A stretch of 64,000 bases of DNA from Staphylococcus durrellii (GTDB taxonomy: Bacteria; Bacillota; Bacilli; Staphylococcales; Staphylococcaceae), in the NCBI RefSeq assembly GCF_015594545.1, contig NZ_JADIIO010000001.1, positions 620,001 to 684,000 on the forward strand. The letters run 5' to 3'. The translations under genes were made by a program, and so were the position numbers. Positions within the stretch are counted from its first letter, which is position 1, and the number at the start of each line of letters is the position of its first letter. Positions 1 to 9,135 of the stretch are shown here, in pieces. The notes beneath the pieces were generated by a model. The model saw nothing but the letters and a program-made list of their open reading frames with translations, made no database searches and was not told the DNA's origin.

Positions 1-65
1 TATAATAATAAGATATAACATTATTAATGTCGTTTATTTTCGAGAGAGAGATGGGGTTAGGTTAA

Positions 66-1454
66 ATGAATGATGAAACAGAATTACATAGGGGGCTGAG
101 TGCGCGTCAAATTAGAATGATCGCACTTGGTGGAACTATCGGTGTCGGACTATTCATGGGGGCAACGAGTACAATTAAATGGACTGGACCTTCAGTTATA
201 TTTGCCTATTTAATTGCAGGTTTGTTTTTATTTTTAGTGATGCGTGCAATGGGTGAAATGGTTTATCTATACCCAACTACAGGTTCATTTGCAAACTTTG
301 CAAGTGATTACATACATCCAGTTGCAGGTTATTTGACGGCTTGGAGTAATATTTTCCAGTGGATAGTCGTCGGTATGAGTGAGGTTATAGCCGTCGGTGA
401 ATATATGAACTTTTGGTTCCCTCACTTACCTCAATGGATTCCAGGCGTTATAGTTGTTTTATTATTAGCAGCAGCTAACTTAGTTTCCGTAAAGGCATTC
501 GGCGAATTTGAATTCTGGTTTGCTATGATTAAAGTTGTAACAATTATTTTAATGATTGTTGCAGGTTTAGGACTAATATTCTTTGGCTTTGGTAATGGTG
601 GTAATGCTATCGGATTGTCTAATTTATGGTCTAATGGTGGCTTCATGCCAAATGGTTGGCTAGGATTTTTCTTTGCGTTATCAATTGTTATCGGTTCATA
701 TCAAGGGGTAGAACTTATTGGTATTTCTGCTGGTGAGACAAAAGATCCTCAGAAAAATATAAAGAGCGCAGTTAATGGCATTATATGGCGTATATTAATA
801 TTCTACTTAGGTGCGATTTTCGTTATTGTTACCGTTTATCCTTGGGATGAACTTGGTAATATTGGTAGTCCGTTCACAGCTACATTTGCAAAAGTAGGTA
901 TTACTTTCGCTGCAGGACTTATTAACTTTGTAGTACTAACGGCAGCAATGTCAGGCTGTAACTCAGGGATATTCAGTGCGAGTCGGATGACTTTCACATT
1001 AGCTCAAAAAGGTCAAATGCCAAAAGTATTCTTGAAAATAATGAAAAATGGCGTACCAGCATATACTGTTATTGCAATTTCTATTGGTATATTAATTGGT
1101 GCATTATTAAACGTAATCTTACCTTTATTTATTAAAGGTGCAGATAGTGTCTTTGTATATGTTTATAGTGCTTCAATCTTACCCGGAATGGTGCCATGGT
1201 TTATGATATTAATTAGTCATTTAAGATTTAGAAAATTACATCCTGAAGAAGCAGAAGGACACCCATTCACTATGCCGGGTGGAAAATTTGCTAGCTATAT
1301 TACTATCTTGTTCTTTGTTGTAGTATTGATTGGTATGTTATTTAACAAAGAGACAGTTGTATCAGTATTGATTGGGATTGTATTTTTAGTATTTATGACA
1401 ATTTTCTATTTCGTAAAAGGTTACCATAAATTAAATAAAGAAGATCAAATTTAA
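66..1454 (+). CDS. APC-family amino acid permease
   Basis: A 462-residue membrane protein that begins with a short hydrophilic tail, then the segment ALGGTIGVGLFMGA, the TM1 signature of the APC amino acid/proton symporter family (AnsP, LysP, RocE, GabP type). About 12 hydrophobic segments follow to near residue 445, so it is full length for the family. The substrate cannot be read from sequence. The purine-rich stretch just upstream supports the ATG at 66. It is transcribed alone in this window and ends at a strong hairpin terminator at 1471-1509. Family confidence is high; the specific amino acid is unknown. Confidence 0.9.
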   Translation: MNDETELHRGLSARQIRMIALGGTIGVGLFMGATSTIKWTGPSVIFAYLIAGLFLFLVMRAMGEMVYLYPTTGSFANFASDYIHPVAGYLTAWSNIFQWIVVGMSEVIAVGEYMNFWFPHLPQWIPGVIVVLLLAAANLVSVKAFGEFEFWFAMIKVVTIILMIVAGLGLIFFGFGNGGNAIGLSNLWSNGGFMPNGWLGFFFALSIVIGSYQGVELIGISAGETKDPQKNIKSAVNGIIWRILIFYLGAIFVIVTVYPWDELGNIGSPFTATFAKVGITFAAGLINFVVLTAAMSGCNSGIFSASRMTFTLAQKGQMPKVFLKIMKNGVPAYTVIAISIGILIGALLNVILPLFIKGADSVFVYVYSASILPGMVPWFMILISHLRFRKLHPEEAEGHPFTMPGGKFASYITILFFVVVLIGMLFNKETVVSVLIGIVFLVFMTIFYFVKGYHKLNKEDQI

Positions 1455-1470
1455 TTTGGTTAATTAAACT

Positions 1471-1510
1471 AAAAAGCACGACCCCATGTTTATTGGGATC
1501 GTGCTTTTTG
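1471..1510 (+). terminator. Rho-independent terminator of the permease
   Basis: The stem AAAAAGCACGA-C-CCCA pairs with TGGG-A-TCGTGCTTTTT across a 7-nt loop, and the T run follows directly. Confidence 0.9.
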
Positions 1511-1523
1511 TATCTTCAAAATA

Positions 1524-1578
1524 AAAACACTTCATAGTTAGATGGCTAAGGCTGTATTAGCTTACTATGAAGTGTTTT
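1524..1578 (-). terminator. Terminator of the MurNAc operon
   Basis: A 15-bp stem, AAAACACTTCATAGT with ACTATGAAGTGTTTT, encloses a 25-nt loop that holds a smaller GCTAA/TTAGC hairpin. It lies immediately past the murR stop codon and reads out on the minus strand. Confidence 0.8.
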
Positions 1579-1581
1579 ATT

Positions 1582-2457
1582 TTAATGCTTGAATTTAATA
1601 TTAGATAGATGTTTATGATAGTTATCTAAAGCCATTTTAGATTGCGTAATAGAGTCAAGTGACTCATGATAATGTAGTGATATATAGCGATAATATAAAA
1701 TGTCGACAGTAAAAAGTTGCGCAAATAATGAAGTAGTCGCTGCCATACGTAATTCATTTTCATCTGTTGAGCCATAGACAATTGTATGATTAGACATTTT
1801 TGCTATAGGGTTTGAACGTGTACTTGTTATAGTGACAATTGGTATTTTATAATCATTTGCTACCTTGACCATGGATTGCAGTTCACTGTGATAACCTTGA
1901 TTAGTAACAAGGATAATACAATCATTGGCATCATGTGTTGCTAGAGTAGTCATAAACAAATGAGCTTCTTCCATCATTCTGACATTTAAACCGATTCTCG
2001 ATAATTTTTGAAATAAATCGTTAACGATTATTGAAGACGCTCCATAACCAAATAGAAAGATAGTACGCGATTTTTTCAATACATCACAGACTTCATCAAT
2101 CGTATCATTGTCAATTTGTTGAGCCGTATAAGTCATTGTGTCGGTAGCTCTAGTCAACATTTTGCTTTTTAATGTATCGACGGCTTCATTATCAATAATT
2201 TCCATATAATTATTTTTTGTCGTATCTGAAGGTAAATAACGAGAGATGTGTATTTTTAATTCTTGGAAACCTTGATTTGTAATTTTTCTACTGAAACGTA
2301 CGATAGAAGCAGTGCTCGTATTTATTTCTTTGGCTAAATCTTGAACTGACATTTTTATAATAAGGTGAGGACATTTTATTATAAAATCAGCAATTTTTTT
2401 CTCAGTTTTTGTGAATTCTTGATATTTACTCTCTATTTGATGAAGTACATTTTTCAT
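1582..2457 (-). CDS. murR: RpiR-family transcriptional regulator of MurNAc use (MurR)
   Basis: A 291-residue protein with an N-terminal RpiR helix-turn-helix (about residues 1-77; VQDLAKEINTSTASIVRFSRK) and a C-terminal SIS sugar-phosphate domain (about 120-260, IFLFGYGASSIIV). RpiR proteins sense phosphosugars; here MurNAc-6-phosphate or a derivative is the likely effector. It is the last gene of mupG-murQ-murP-murR and begins 2 nt after the murP stop region, so it is co-transcribed with the genes it should control. The AGGTGATT just upstream serves as the ribosome site. The name rests on context plus the family. Confidence 0.85.
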   Translation of the reverse strand: MKNVLHQIESKYQEFTKTEKKIADFIIKCPHLIIKMSVQDLAKEINTSTASIVRFSRKITNQGFQELKIHISRYLPSDTTKNNYMEIIDNEAVDTLKSKMLTRATDTMTYTAQQIDNDTIDEVCDVLKKSRTIFLFGYGASSIIVNDLFQKLSRIGLNVRMMEEAHLFMTTLATHDANDCIILVTNQGYHSELQSMVKVANDYKIPIVTITSTRSNPIAKMSNHTIVYGSTDENELRMAATTSLFAQLFTVDILYYRYISLHYHESLDSITQSKMALDNYHKHLSNIKFKH

Positions 2458-2459
2458 AA

Positions 2460-3899
2460 TTAATCACCTAAATGATCAGATTCTCGCATGGCTTTGTTTG
2501 TTCCAAAGAGGTAAGTGAATACAAAACCACCTATATATGCTGCGAGTAGTCCTGCAATATATCCTAAATACATATGATTTGATATTAATGGTAAAAGAGA
2601 AATTCCACTTGGTCCAATTGCAGTAGCACCTATGTGTCCGATGCCTCCAACTACGGCACCACCGATGCCTCCGCCTATACACGCAGTAAAAAACGGTCTG
2701 CCTAATGGTAAAGTAACACCATATATGAGTGGTTCGCCGATACCTAAAAAGCCTATAGGTAAAGCACCTTTAATTGTATCACGTAAAGTTTTATTTTTTC
2801 GACATCTAAACCACAATGCAATAGCAGCTCCAACTTGTCCTGCACCGGCCATTGCTGCAATTGGTAACAAGTATGTAGCGCCTGTTTGATTTATCATTTC
2901 AATATGAATAGGGGTAAATATATGGTGTAATCCTAACATAACCAATGGTAAGAAAAAAGCGCCTATAACAAAGCCACTAAAGATACCCCCAATACCAATA
3001 ACCCAATTGATAACAGAAACAAGACCTGATGAGACAAACCCTGCTAAAGGCATAATGATAAATATAGTCATTAAACCAATAATTAAGAGTGTTAAAGTCG
3101 GCGTTATAATGATGTCTATAGCATTTGGTACGATTTTATGTAATCTTTTTTCAATTAAGCTAAGTAACCAAACTGCAAAAATAACTCCAATAATACCGCC
3201 TTGTCCTGCTTGTAAATGATCACCAGTAAAGATATTCGTAATAGCATTTTTGTCAGTTAATCCTGTTAATAATGTTGTACCACCAATTACGCCACCTAAT
3301 CCTGGTGTAGCTCCAAACTCTTTAGCTGCATTAATACCTGCAAAGATTGCTAAGTAGGCAAGCATACCATCTTTTATGACATTAAAGACAGTGACTAGTT
3401 GGGTAACCCATTCTCCTGATATTTGACCACCTTGCATTAAGTTACTTAATACTGCACCAATACCACCTATAAGACCTGCACCAATAAATGCGGGTATCAA
3501 AGGGATGAAAATATTGGCAATCGTTTTTAGTAATTTATTAAATTTACCATGCTTTTGTTTACTTTGAAATTCTGTTTTATTCTGTGTAGCTTTTGATTCA
3601 GCTGCTTCTCTATACGATTGTTCATGATGAGGAATGTCATCTCCTAATTTCACACCGCTTTGTCTCGCCATATGATTAGCTACTTTGTTAACAATCCCTG
3701 GACCTACAACGACTTGGACTCGGTCATCGTTAACGACTCCCAGTACACCTTCAATTGACTTTAAAGTATCATAATCTATGTCATTTTCATCGATGACTTT
3801 AATACGTACTCTTGTCATACAATTAATAATATTATCTATATTGTCCATTCCACCAACTGCAGAGATAATTTCATTGGCTAATTTTTGTTCTTTTGACAT
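2460..3899 (-). CDS. murP: PTS EIIBC component for N-acetylmuramic acid (MurP)
   Basis: Phosphotransferase permease of about 479 residues. An N-terminal EIIB domain (residues 1-85) carries the phospho-acceptor cysteine in NCMTRVR, and a membrane EIIC domain (about 115-470) has the conserved [10 protein letters not shown] motif. No EIIA domain is fused, as in E. coli MurP, so EIIA must come from another system. It should import and phosphorylate MurNAc, or in Gram-positives the MurNAc-GlcNAc disaccharide, yielding the 6-phosphate used by MupG/MurQ. I place the start at the ATG at 3899, with AAGGTGG 8 nt upstream; a GTG at 3911 overlaps that site. Confidence 0.9.
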   Translation of the reverse strand: MSKEQKLANEIISAVGGMDNIDNIINCMTRVRIKVIDENDIDYDTLKSIEGVLGVVNDDRVQVVVGPGIVNKVANHMARQSGVKLGDDIPHHEQSYREAAESKATQNKTEFQSKQKHGKFNKLLKTIANIFIPLIPAFIGAGLIGGIGAVLSNLMQGGQISGEWVTQLVTVFNVIKDGMLAYLAIFAGINAAKEFGATPGLGGVIGGTTLLTGLTDKNAITNIFTGDHLQAGQGGIIGVIFAVWLLSLIEKRLHKIVPNAIDIIITPTLTLLIIGLMTIFIIMPLAGFVSSGLVSVINWVIGIGGIFSGFVIGAFFLPLVMLGLHHIFTPIHIEMINQTGATYLLPIAAMAGAGQVGAAIALWFRCRKNKTLRDTIKGALPIGFLGIGEPLIYGVTLPLGRPFFTACIGGGIGGAVVGGIGHIGATAIGPSGISLLPLISNHMYLGYIAGLLAAYIGGFVFTYLFGTNKAMRESDHLGD

Positions 3900-3923
3900 A
3901 TGATTAACCACCTTACTGTTTAT

Positions 3924-4808
3924 TTATTTGATAGCTTCTTTTATAATCCCATTATTATTATTTAATTTATTTAGTGCTTCATTAGCATCTAAATCACATA
4001 AGTACATGACTACTGCTACTTTTAAATTTTGTTGTGCTTTGTCATAGAGGTCTTGTGCAAGTTGAGCGTCGATATTGCATATTTCTTGAATAATAATTAT
4101 TGCTCTTTCATTTAACTTATTATTTGTAGGCTTCACATCCACCATAAGATTGCCGTAAACTTTTCCAGCACCTACCATGGTAATTGTGGAAATCATATTT
4201 AAGATTAATTTTTGAGCAGTGCCTGACTTTAATCGAGTAGAACCTGTTAACACTTCAGGACCAACATCTACTTCGATAGGGTATTGTGCAAAATTACTGA
4301 TTTCTGCATTAGTGTTACAAGCAATAGAAACAGTACGGGCGTTGAGAGATTGTGCGTATTTTAACCCTCCTTTAACATAAGGTGTTCTACCACTAGCCGC
4401 AATGCCAATAACAACATCTAATGATGATAAATTAATGTTTTTTAAATCGTTTTCTGCCCCGATTTCACTATCTTCGGCACCCTCAACTGCTTTAGTCATA
4501 GCTTCTTGACCACCTGCTATAATCCCAACGACTTCTTGAGGTGTAGTATTGAATGTAGGTACACATTCAGCTGCATCTAGTACACCTAGACGTCCACTCG
4601 TACCTGCACCAATATAAATTATTCTTCCACCATTATTAAATTGTTGTGTAGTAATTGTAACCACTTCAGCAAGCTGTGGTAACAATTGCTCGATACATAA
4701 AGCTACTTTTTGATCCTCTTTATTCATTACTGCAAGCGCTTCTTGAATTGACATTTCGTCGAGATTTTGTGTCGAGGCGTTTCGTTTTTCTGTTGATAAA
4801 TGATTCAT
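3924..4808 (-). CDS. murQ: N-acetylmuramic acid 6-phosphate etherase (MurQ)
   Basis: A 294-residue cytoplasmic SIS-domain enzyme. It cleaves the lactyl ether of MurNAc-6-P to give GlcNAc-6-P and D-lactate, the central step of cell-wall sugar recycling. The signature [14 protein letters not shown] and the glycine-rich [13 protein letters not shown] loop are present, and the length is normal. The ATG at 4808 sits 9 nt after GAGGGG; the ATG at 4817 touches that ribosome site and is less likely. It lies between mupG and murP in the operon. Confidence 0.95.
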   Translation of the reverse strand: MNHLSTEKRNASTQNLDEMSIQEALAVMNKEDQKVALCIEQLLPQLAEVVTITTQQFNNGGRIIYIGAGTSGRLGVLDAAECVPTFNTTPQEVVGIIAGGQEAMTKAVEGAEDSEIGAENDLKNINLSSLDVVIGIAASGRTPYVKGGLKYAQSLNARTVSIACNTNAEISNFAQYPIEVDVGPEVLTGSTRLKSGTAQKLILNMISTITMVGAGKVYGNLMVDVKPTNNKLNERAIIIIQEICNIDAQLAQDLYDKAQQNLKVAVVMYLCDLDANEALNKLNNNNGIIKEAIK

Positions 4809-4822
4809 AGTAACCATCCCCT

Positions 4823-5860
4823 CTAATTAATGTTGAATGAAAATGTATTGTTGCCTTTTATACAATGTAGTAATTCAATATCACTTTCAATAATGTGACC
4901 CGCAACGTTGACATGATTATGACTAGGTAAGGTAGTCTTAATCAATTGTAATTCCCCCTCATATCTGCCGTTTAAATGATTATCAATCGTAATGTCGCCA
5001 ACTTTTCTATTAACAGTGTTTAAAGGCGCTATACTGTTATGTAGATAAGACCTTGCCTCTTGAGAGCGAACGCTAGTCGATGGGTTATCGGCACGGGCAG
5101 TATGTTGGTGCCGAAAAATTGATTCGTATTGAGTATCAAGCAACGATACTTTTAAAGTAAAGTGTTGATTATGCAAATAATCACTCAAACTATAAGCCTC
5201 ACTATTATTTAGGACATTATCCCCAATAATCACATTATTTATACCAGTCTCAAGCAAATCATGGGCATTAACAATAGGGTTCCCATATCGTGCCTCTTCT
5301 AATGTAGGTAAACCTTTATATAATGGTCCTCTCTTTGTACTACCTGGTATAAATCCATAAATAGTGGCATTGTGATTAAACAAAAAAATCAAATCATTTT
5401 GAGAAGTTACAAAATGGTGATCCAAACCAGTATCTGGTCTAGGATAATAATTATGACAAAAAACTAGTTGTTTAAAATTTGATACTGAATGAACTAAGTC
5501 ATTAAGTAGGTCGTATGTAACAGTGCTTGCATTTAGACAACATTTAAAGCCATGACGAATAATATCATTCACAACTTCTATAGATGTTTCGGTATCTATA
5601 CGTATAACGATATCAGCATTGGGAAATGACAACGCATTATACAATGCTGCATTCAATAATTTTGGATTAATATCTACAATATAAGTAATGCTTTTATCTT
5701 GTAAAAAAGTTAAAAGTGACGTTAAATATTGAACTTTGGTGCTGTCATTTTCTTCAGGAATCTGCATCGAAGTGAAAATAGTATCATAATTCAAATCAAT
5801 CATCTTTTGAACATAGTTTTTGCTAATATCTTGTCCTAGGTAGACAGAAAAGCCATGCAT
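4823..5860 (-). CDS. mupG: DUF871 6-phospho-N-acetylmuramidase (MupG)
   Basis: A 345-residue cytosolic protein of the DUF871 family, with a TIM-barrel N-terminal part (about 1-240; [14 protein letters not shown] is typical) and a cyclophilin-like C-terminal domain (about 250-345). In S. aureus MupG hydrolyses MurNAc-6P-GlcNAc to MurNAc-6P and GlcNAc, feeding MurQ. First gene of the operon, with a GGAGGG ribosome site 8 nt before the ATG. A promoter and a perfect cre site lie just upstream, so glucose repression is expected. The same four-gene order is known in S. aureus, at a different chromosomal place. Confidence 0.92.
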   Translation of the reverse strand: MHGFSVYLGQDISKNYVQKMIDLNYDTIFTSMQIPEENDSTKVQYLTSLLTFLQDKSITYIVDINPKLLNAALYNALSFPNADIVIRIDTETSIEVVNDIIRHGFKCCLNASTVTYDLLNDLVHSVSNFKQLVFCHNYYPRPDTGLDHHFVTSQNDLIFLFNHNATIYGFIPGSTKRGPLYKGLPTLEEARYGNPIVNAHDLLETGINNVIIGDNVLNNSEAYSLSDYLHNQHFTLKVSLLDTQYESIFRHQHTARADNPSTSVRSQEARSYLHNSIAPLNTVNRKVGDITIDNHLNGRYEGELQLIKTTLPSHNHVNVAGHIIESDIELLHCIKGNNTFSFNIN

Positions 5861-5881
5861 AATATGAGCCCTCCATTCTTT

Positions 5882-5896
5882 TGGAATCGGTTACAT
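5882..5896 (-). promoter_or_regulatory. CcpA cre site at the mupG operon promoter
   Basis: Read on the minus strand the site is ATGTAACCGATTCCA, which fits the cre consensus WTGNAANCGNWNNCW at all fixed positions. It overlaps the last two bases of the -10 box and the expected start point, a position where bound CcpA blocks transcription. Confidence 0.85.
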
Positions 5897-5923
5897 TATA
5901 CAACATGTGAAAAAGTATTACAA
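5895..5923 (-). promoter_or_regulatory. SigA promoter of mupG-murQPR
   Basis: On the minus strand: -35 TTGTAA (5918-5923), a 17-bp spacer, and a perfect -10 TATAAT (5895-5900). It lies about 35 nt before the mupG start codon. Confidence 0.85.
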
Positions 5924-5955
5924 TTTGATAGAGTACATTTATAATATTTGAAATA

Positions 5956-6288
5956 TTATTTCAATATAAACATGATGCTTTCATGTAATAATAGCAATCG
6001 TTTTTGAATGTCTTCTATATATACTTTAGTATTGCCGTTATTTAAAGGTTCAATAGGATTATGATAGGAGTCAGTTAAGAAGTTGAAAAATTTATGGTGA
6101 AGTAAAGATGTTGTGATGATTGGTTGGTCATATAAATCGCTATAAAATTTCTGAACATGTTTATTAACGCTTTGTTGATAATCTGAAAGTTTTTGGTCGT
6201 TAGTTATGTATGCATATTTGAAAAGTTCAATATTGTTTAACAAGGTGTTGATTTGTTGTTCTAATTGGATTAATTGTTGTAGTATCAT
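5956..6288 (-). CDS. Conserved hypothetical protein, 110 residues
   Basis: A small soluble, helix-rich protein (MILQQLIQLEQQINTLL at the N terminus looks like a coiled coil). I do not recognise the family. It has no signal peptide or membrane segment. The stop is about 30 nt upstream of the mupG promoter, so it could be read through into the MurNAc operon, but that promoter is strong and separate. The ribosome site before the ATG (AGGAATG) is moderate. Coding status is supported by an intact open frame of typical composition and no competing frame. Confidence 0.6.
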   Translation of the reverse strand: MILQQLIQLEQQINTLLNNIELFKYAYITNDQKLSDYQQSVNKHVQKFYSDLYDQPIITTSLLHHKFFNFLTDSYHNPIEPLNNGNTKVYIEDIQKRLLLLHESIMFILK

Positions 6289-6370
6289 TAAATATAAACA
6301 TTCCTTTCAAAAATTTAAATCTTTAAGATGAATGTAAAAAGAGCTATGCATTATAGAGCGAGGTAAAGCT

Positions 6371-7096
6371 ATGTGGAGAAGTACGAGGTATACAAAAGTT
6401 AAAATAAATAAAATAGATTTTTTAGTCATACCAATACTAATTATTGCTATGATTGTCTTCGTCTTATTAGGAAAATTTTATTCTGGCATTATAATGGGGC
6501 ATTTAACTGAAAGTCAACACTTGATGTTAGGTGCTTTCGTTCAATTGCTTGCGTACGTTACGACAATAATATGTTATTGGCTATTAAAAAGAAATGAATT
6601 TGTGACTAAATTAAATAGTAATTATAATTACATAAAAGCACATTGGAAATTTATTATGATTGTCTTTGTGGTCACATATTTTCTTTCTTATTTATATAAT
6701 TCTGGTGTTCAATATTTACCTGGAGATTTAGCCTTTTCAGAAACACAAAATGAAATAGCGATACAGGGGATTTTTAGCAAACCTTTTTTTCTACCTATAA
6801 CATTCTTATTAATTGTGATTGCGGGACCATTTATAGAAGAGTTGTTTTTTAGACATTTATTAATTGGTGAATTAGGGAAGAAATTTAATTTTAAAGTAAT
6901 GGGCGTAATTTCTGTCATTTCTTTTAGTATGATGCATGTTACTAGTGCAGCATCACCTTTAGAATTTGGCAGTTATTGTATCATTGCCATAGGTATCGTT
7001 TACGCTTATTTAAAATCTGGAAAAAAACTAGGCGTAAGCGTATGTTTACATATGCTGAATAATTTATCAGCGTTTATCGTTACGATTTTAATGTGA
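6371..7096 (+). CDS. CPBP-family intramembrane metalloprotease
   Basis: A 241-residue polytopic membrane protein (6-8 hydrophobic segments). The CPBP/Abi catalytic motifs are present in order: EELFFR (EExxxR) near residue 157, FSMMH near 187, and HMLNN (HxxxN) near 229. The family includes CAAX-type prenyl proteases and bacteriocin-immunity proteases; the substrate here is unknown. It stands alone between a minus-strand hypothetical gene and a minus-strand regulator. GAGCGAGGTAAAG precedes the ATG. Confidence 0.85.
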   Translation: MWRSTRYTKVKINKIDFLVIPILIIAMIVFVLLGKFYSGIIMGHLTESQHLMLGAFVQLLAYVTTIICYWLLKRNEFVTKLNSNYNYIKAHWKFIMIVFVVTYFLSYLYNSGVQYLPGDLAFSETQNEIAIQGIFSKPFFLPITFLLIVIAGPFIEELFFRHLLIGELGKKFNFKVMGVISVISFSMMHVTSAASPLEFGSYCIIAIGIVYAYLKSGKKLGVSVCLHMLNNLSAFIVTILM

Positions 7097-7130
7097 ATAT
7101 AAATAAAGATATGAAAAATCCAACTGGAGT

Positions 7131-7823
7131 TTAGACTTCAGTTGGATTTAAAAATTCATGATAGTTCTTAATAGATATATCTTGCGTTTTTATTTTTTTC
7201 TCAAACGAATAAGCTATATCTTGAATATTTGCAATAGGAATTTCACTCGTACCGCCTAGGCCTATCTCAAAAACCACTGCTTTCCAAATTCCATTTTCAC
7301 AAATTAATCCAATGAAAATTACATTTTCTGTAAATAATTGTTCGTCATCAAAATATTCCATTGCCATCACATTACGTTCGGTACAATAAATCAGTAAATC
7401 TGAAAATAAGGAAGGTAATGCTATATGGTCATGTTGTTCAAATTTAATATAGCGGTCTAAGCGTTTTAGTGTCTTTCTCATTTTACTATAAGGCAAATTT
7501 AAACATTTTTTGATAATTGCTGATATTTCTTCTTTGTATGGTAACGTAGAAATTGATTGGCTTTCATTTAGCACAAGAAACAGAGCAGATAATTGACTTT
7601 CTGTCAGTTCAATTGCGTAGTTATGTTGCGATTCTTGTAATTGATAGCCACCCAATTTACCATGTTTAGCTAATATTTTAACGCCCTGATCTTCTAAATC
7701 TTGTATATCCCTTAATATAGTACGTTTGGAAACTTTGAGATTGTGTGCCAATTCGGCCGCAGTAATTTGTTTGTTGTGGTGAATTGCATTTACAATCATA
7801 TTTTGTCTTTCACGTTTATTCAA
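7131..7823 (-). CDS. HTH (DeoR/YafY-like) transcriptional regulator
   Basis: A 230-residue protein with an N-terminal HTH_11 winged helix (about residues 5-60; AAELAHNLKVSKRTILRDIQDLE) and a C-terminal part resembling the region of YafY-type regulators that usually carries a WYL ligand domain. I could not find a clear WYL core, so the effector domain is divergent or short. It is convergent with the CPBP protease gene, which ends only 34 nt away. AGGTGACTTTC precedes the ATG. The target genes are unknown. Confidence 0.75.
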   Translation of the reverse strand: MNKRERQNMIVNAIHHNKQITAAELAHNLKVSKRTILRDIQDLEDQGVKILAKHGKLGGYQLQESQHNYAIELTESQLSALFLVLNESQSISTLPYKEEISAIIKKCLNLPYSKMRKTLKRLDRYIKFEQHDHIALPSLFSDLLIYCTERNVMAMEYFDDEQLFTENVIFIGLICENGIWKAVVFEIGLGGTSEIPIANIQDIAYSFEKKIKTQDISIKNYHEFLNPTEV

Positions 7824-7915
7824 AGAAAGTCACCTCCCAAATCATTACATATTACATTTAGTATAGCATAAATACGATGATGACGATATTCTTAGAGGTT
7901 TTATTAAAAAATATT

Positions 7916-7954
7916 AAGAAAACGCTTACATTATTTGAAAAGTTATGTTAGTAT
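7916..7954 (+). promoter_or_regulatory. Promoter of rsaI with overlapping cre-like site
   Basis: -35 TTACAT (7926-7931), a 17-bp spacer, -10 TAGTAT (7949-7954). A cre-like 15-mer at 7916-7930, AAGAAAACGCTTACA, departs from the consensus only at position 2 and overlaps the -35 box. That fits CcpA repression, as reported for RsaI in S. aureus. Confidence 0.75.
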
Positions 7955-7961
7955 TTAAATC

Positions 7962-8118
7962 AGTAACAAAGGGGATAGCGTTAAAGAAAAACAAAGGGGT
8001 ACTATTACATATAGTTTTGTTAAATATTTAATCGCTTTAGTTACTATGCAAACATCTTCAATATTTATTACTTACTTTCCTTTCTAATGCCGGCTAGCCA
8101 AACTAGCCGGTTTTTTTA
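7962..8118 (+). ncRNA. rsaI: Small regulatory RNA RsaI (RsaOG)
   Basis: A non-coding transcript of about 150 nt from a cre-linked promoter to a strong terminator. Two G-rich repeats, AACAAAGGGG (7965-7974 and 7990-7999), and a CU-rich single-stranded tract (8065-8085) match what I know of RsaI. The position also matches: it lies just upstream of an inositol-monophosphatase-family gene followed by an LCP gene (SA2104-SA2103 in S. aureus N315). In S. aureus RsaI is repressed by CcpA and signals glucose depletion, repressing translation of targets including a glcU mRNA. The 5' end is estimated from the promoter, not measured. Confidence 0.8.
8090..8118 (+). terminator. Terminator of RsaI
   Basis: An 8-bp GC-rich stem CCGGCTAG/CTAGCCGG with a 5-nt loop, followed by seven T residues. 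Confidence 0.92.
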
Positions 8119-8223
8119 TGTCATCTTTAAGCCAAGATTAATGTATGATAGTTGACTGAGAGTATATATGGTAGAATGAAGAAAATTATGCAATGGTCAG
8201 AAAAAGCTTTGAGAGGTGTAATA

Positions 8224-9018
8224 ATGGAAAAAGAAGACTTACTTCATATAGATGAAAATATTAGACAGTGGTTAAGTACACTAGATGATGTTATACCACA
8301 ATTAATTGCTGAAATGAAAACGACTACTAAACAAAATAGATTTGATTTAGTTACAAACGTCGATAAGACAATCCAATACCATTTCGAACAATTTTTAAAG
8401 CAACATTATCCGCAACATCAACTTTTTGCTGAAGAAAAGAATAATGACGAAGTTAAACCAAGAGAAGGCCACGTATGGATTATGGACCCAATTGATGGTA
8501 CAACGAATTTAGTTAAACAACAGACAGATTACTGTATTATCTTAGGTTATTTTGTCGATGGTGTCCCGACACTTTCATACATATATGATTATCCCAAGCA
8601 AACATTACATAAAGCCATAAAAGGACATGGGGCTTATACGAATGGTAAGTTAATTCCGCAACCAGAATCCCAACCGCTAAAAGATTTAATTATTTCGTTT
8701 AATTCGCAAGTAATGAATAATGACACAATAAATGCACTTTATGATGCAGCGTTTAGTTATCGTTTCATAGGATCATGTGGTCTAGATTCGGTGAGAGTCA
8801 TTCATGGTCAATTTGGTGCTCATATTAATACTAATCCAAAGCCTTGGGATATTGCTGCGCAATTTTTATTAGCGGAAGAATTAGGCTTGAAAATGACTAC
8901 GTTAAGCAATGAGGAACTCGATTTTGCTACTAGTGGACCATTTATTATTAGCAATAAAGGTTGTCATGAGGAAATATTGAAAATATTAAATAGTGGTAAT
9001 GGTTATGAAATATTTTAA
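8224..9018 (+). CDS. Inositol monophosphatase family protein
   Basis: A 264-residue cytosolic phosphatase of the IMPase/FBPase superfamily. The metal-binding motifs are visible: EE in LFAEEKN, WIMDPIDGTTNLV (DPIDGT, near residue 88), and the C-terminal KPWDIAAQFLLAEELG. Its natural substrate (inositol-phosphate-like, PAP or another sugar phosphate) is uncertain. I choose the ATG at 8224, preceded by GAGAGGTG; an upstream TTG at 8152 in frame lacks a ribosome site and lies in the likely promoter region. It follows rsaI and precedes the LCP gene, as in S. aureus. Confidence 0.88.
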   Translation: MEKEDLLHIDENIRQWLSTLDDVIPQLIAEMKTTTKQNRFDLVTNVDKTIQYHFEQFLKQHYPQHQLFAEEKNNDEVKPREGHVWIMDPIDGTTNLVKQQTDYCIILGYFVDGVPTLSYIYDYPKQTLHKAIKGHGAYTNGKLIPQPESQPLKDLIISFNSQVMNNDTINALYDAAFSYRFIGSCGLDSVRVIHGQFGAHINTNPKPWDIAAQFLLAEELGLKMTTLSNEELDFATSGPFIISNKGCHEEILKILNSGNGYEIF

Positions 9019-9135
9019 CTAATTATTTCTATATAAATTAAAATATAGGTCTAAAGCACTATGCTTTTATACGATGCTTAATATATAATATTTGATAAGT
9101 CATTAAAAAAGAATAATAGAATAGGAGTGATGTGA

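Noticed and set aside
8152..8223. N-terminal extension of the inositol-monophosphatase-family gene from a TTG
   Set aside because: No ribosome site before the TTG. The region holds TTGACT and TAGAAT promoter-like boxes, and the ATG at 8224 has GAGAGGTG.
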